Shown here piece by piece: positions 14,156-15,987 of a stretch of DNA of 15,987 bases. The notes beneath the pieces were generated by a model. That model was given only the letters and a program-made list of their open reading frames with translations, did not search any database and was not told the origin of the DNA. Numbering within the stretch: the stretch's first letter is position 1; every line of letters starts with the position of its first letter. A program made the position numbers and the translations under genes. Location of the stretch: positions 1 through 15,987 of the forward strand of contig JAFGWQ010000066.1 in assembly GCA_016937075.1 (NCBI GenBank), in the 5' to 3' direction. Source of the DNA: Campylobacterales bacterium (GTDB lineage: Bacteria > Campylobacterota > Campylobacteria > Campylobacterales > Sulfurovaceae).

Positions 14156-15987
14156 ATGAGCCAAGAGATCGCGGTGATCGTCAAAGACGGTCAAAATGTT
14201 GTTTCAACAAATACGGTCATGGAAGGCAGCGGAGCTACCGGAAAACCGTTGATAGTAAAAGCAGGTTCAAAGCAGAGCATAGAACTTAAAAATGTAGCAA
14301 CACAGGTAGCTCCCGACCAAGTCCATGTGACCAAAGACGGCAAAAACCTCAAGATAAAAATAGGTAAAAAAGTAAGTGAAGCAGATGACACAGCAGACAT
14401 TATCATAGAAGATTATTATGCTAATGACGCGAGCCTTATCGGTATCGCAGAAAATGGACAATATTATAACTTTATACCGCAGGGAGCAAATCCTGACTCT
14501 TCTTATTATAGTTTGGGCGGTGATGTCATAGGTGAGGCAACCGAGACAGATTGGCTACCTATAGCACTGGCCTTACTTGGAGCTGGCGCATTGGCTGCTC
14601 TTGCCGGCGGCGGCGGTGGCGGCGGCGGGGGAGACCATACAGCTCCTGATAGTCTTACTGTAGCCTTGGAAGATGATGAAGACCCAATAGAAGGGCCAAT
14701 CACTGCGGGTACTGTTACTAATGATACCACGCCGATTATAAGCGGCGTCACAGAAGCAGATGCGACTGTAACTGCATATGATGATGCAGGAAATGAACTT
14801 GGCTCAGCTACTGCAGACGGTAGTGGAAATTATATCATTACTCCAACCACTTCGCTTGCCGAGGGTCAGCACTATATTTCAGTAACTGCCAAAGATGCTG
14901 CAGGCAATGACATTACCAAATCAAGCGTAATTTTCACAGTAGATACTACACCTCCGTCTGCTCCAGAACTCAATCCAACAGATGGCAGCCCGATCACCGG
15001 TACGGCTGAAGCAGGAAGCCATATAATTATTACCGATGAAGATGGTAATTTGATCGGCGAAACCGATGCAAATCAAAATGGTAACTTTAGCTATACACCG
15101 ACCACACCGGTCCCTGATGGAACAGTTATAGAGGCAACCGCCACAGATGCAGCGGGCAATGAAAGCTTGCCAGGTACTACAACTGTGAATTCAGCTTTAA
15201 TAGATGCGCCGATCGTATATGATGATATTGCGCCTGTAATCGGACAAGTCTTTAATGGTGAGACCACAAATGATGCCAGACCTGAATTTTCTGGTGTTTT
15301 AGCCGCCTCCAACTCAGGTTCAACAATTGAGGTATTTGATGGTGCCACATCATTGGGAACTACTATAGTACAATCTGATGGTAGCTGGAGCTTAACTCCT
15401 ACTAGCGATCTTGCAGATGGTACTCATAATATAACTTATAAAAAAGACGGTGGAAGTGCAAGTCCTACTACTAGCTTCACTATTGATACCATAGTTCCAA
15501 CAATTACTATGACTCTAACAGATAATGTTGGAGACGTTCAAGGTCCTATCGCTAACAATAGCTCTACGGACGATACTACGCCAACTATCAGTGGTAGTAC
15601 AGAAGCGAATGCGGCCGTGACCATCAAAGATGGCGCAACGGTGCTTGGCACAACAACAGCAGATGGCAGCGGTAATTATACATTTACTCCAACGGCGCCT
15701 CTAGACATGGGCTCTCATTCAATTACTGCAACAGCAACTGACGCAGCAGGCAACAGCATTACGAGTGCACCAACAGTATTTAGTATCGAACCGCCTGCAG
15801 TAATTGATCTTGGCGACCATGGTCAGCTTATTAATCCTGTTTTTGTAGATGGTAATTATTACTATTATTGGGATAAAGATAAAGACGGAGAGGGTATTGC
15901 TGTCGGCAATCCAGATTCGGACGACTGGTTTGACCATGACGAACTGGATGCTATATTTATGTATGATGTAAATGGAGATCTAAGACC
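14156..15987 (+). CDS. BapA-type giant Ig-like repeat adhesin (partial, runs off right edge)
   Basis: The first 610 codons of an open frame starting at ATG 14156, with AAAGGAG just upstream. There is no Sec signal, which fits type I secretion by a C-terminal signal outside the window. Residues 1-130 resemble the BapA/LapF prefix domain. A hydrophobic stretch WLPIALALLGAGALAALA (133-150) is followed by nine glycines (151-159), the usual hinge of this module. Four bacterial Ig-like domains follow at about 163-265, 266-346, 355-444 and 446-544, with recurring DTTPxISG, ADGSGNYxxTP and ATDAAGN motifs. Residues 549-610 (GQLINPVFVDGNYYYYWDKDKDGEG) match a module I associate with type I-secreted adhesins and look calcium-binding. 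The product should mediate attachment or biofilm formation. The coding DNA is clearly richer in GC than its neighbours, which may reflect transfer or repeat-driven evolution. Confidence 0.9.
   Translation, partial: MSQEIAVIVKDGQNVVSTNTVMEGSGATGKPLIVKAGSKQSIELKNVATQVAPDQVHVTKDGKNLKIKIGKKVSEADDTADIIIEDYYANDASLIGIAENGQYYNFIPQGANPDSSYYSLGGDVIGEATETDWLPIALALLGAGALAALAGGGGGGGGGDHTAPDSLTVALEDDEDPIEGPITAGTVTNDTTPIISGVTEADATVTAYDDAGNELGSATADGSGNYIITPTTSLAEGQHYISVTAKDAAGNDITKSSVIFTVDTTPPSAPELNPTDGSPITGTAEAGSHIIITDEDGNLIGETDANQNGNFSYTPTTPVPDGTVIEATATDAAGNESLPGTTTVNSALIDAPIVYDDIAPVIGQVFNGETTNDARPEFSGVLAASNSGSTIEVFDGATSLGTTIVQSDGSWSLTPTSDLADGTHNITYKKDGGSASPTTSFTIDTIVPTITMTLTDNVGDVQGPIANNSSTDDTTPTISGSTEANAAVTIKDGATVLGTTTADGSGNYTFTPTAPLDMGSHSITATATDAAGNSITSAPTVFSIEPPAVIDLGDHGQLINPVFVDGNYYYYWDKDKDGEGIAVGNPDSDDWFDHDELDAIFMYDVNGDLR

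Noticed and set aside
14191..15937. Minus-strand frames opposite the adhesin (14191-14406, 14506-14751, 15091-15348, 15719-15937)
   Set aside because: They lack family features, and one is a run of prolines that mirrors the glycine codons; all are shadows of the long plus-strand adhesin frame.
1..15987. CRISPR arrays, tRNA, rRNA or tmRNA genes
   Set aside because: I looked for regularly spaced repeats and for cloverleaf or CCA-ended structures in the gaps and saw none; no gap is large enough for an rRNA.

Overview
The window looks like the chromosomal replication-origin region of a low-GC member of the Campylobacterota (Epsilonproteobacteria), probably a sulfur-oxidising one. The reasons are the AT-rich DNA, ruvC next to dnaA, DnaA boxes with a TTCAC core on both sides of dnaA (the bipartite origin known from Helicobacter and relatives), the adjacent pyrG and recJ genes, and a sulfide-oxidation gene set. 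Genus cannot be fixed from the sequence alone.

Layout. Bases 1-3470, all on the minus strand, hold a periplasmic electron-transfer cluster. In transcription order it is a Tat-exported type II sulfide:quinone oxidoreductase-like flavoprotein, a monoheme cytochrome c lipoprotein, a membrane cytochrome b fused to a diheme cytochrome c, and the first 28 codons of another Tat-exported protein that runs off the left edge. Bases 3543-9376, also minus, read dnaA, dnaN, pyrG, recJ. The gap between dnaA and dnaN contains what looks like the unwinding half of the origin: AT-rich DNA, six in-phase DnaA-trio triplets, a short GC-rich spacer and DnaA boxes. The gap between dnaA and ruvC contains the other box cluster, and one box overlaps the ruvC start codon.

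Right of the origin on the plus strand come ruvC and a thioredoxin-reductase-like flavoprotein without a CxxC pair. A structured intergenic repeat separates this from a convergent minus-strand L,D-transpeptidase of the YcbB type. After a 312-base divergent spacer follow an OmpA-domain lipoprotein and, 22 bases further on, the start of a very large BapA-type surface adhesin that is still open at the right edge. The adhesin has a BapA-like N-terminal module, a hydrophobic stretch, nine glycines and four Ig-like repeats, and looks acquired or separately evolving because it is much richer in GC than its surroundings.

How the parts work together: dnaA, dnaN, the two box clusters and perhaps ruvC form the replication-initiation locus. 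The left cluster probably takes electrons from sulfide in the periplasm and passes them to c- and b-type cytochromes. The lipoprotein and adhesin are probably co-expressed as a surface-attachment unit, but no type I secretion genes are inside the window.
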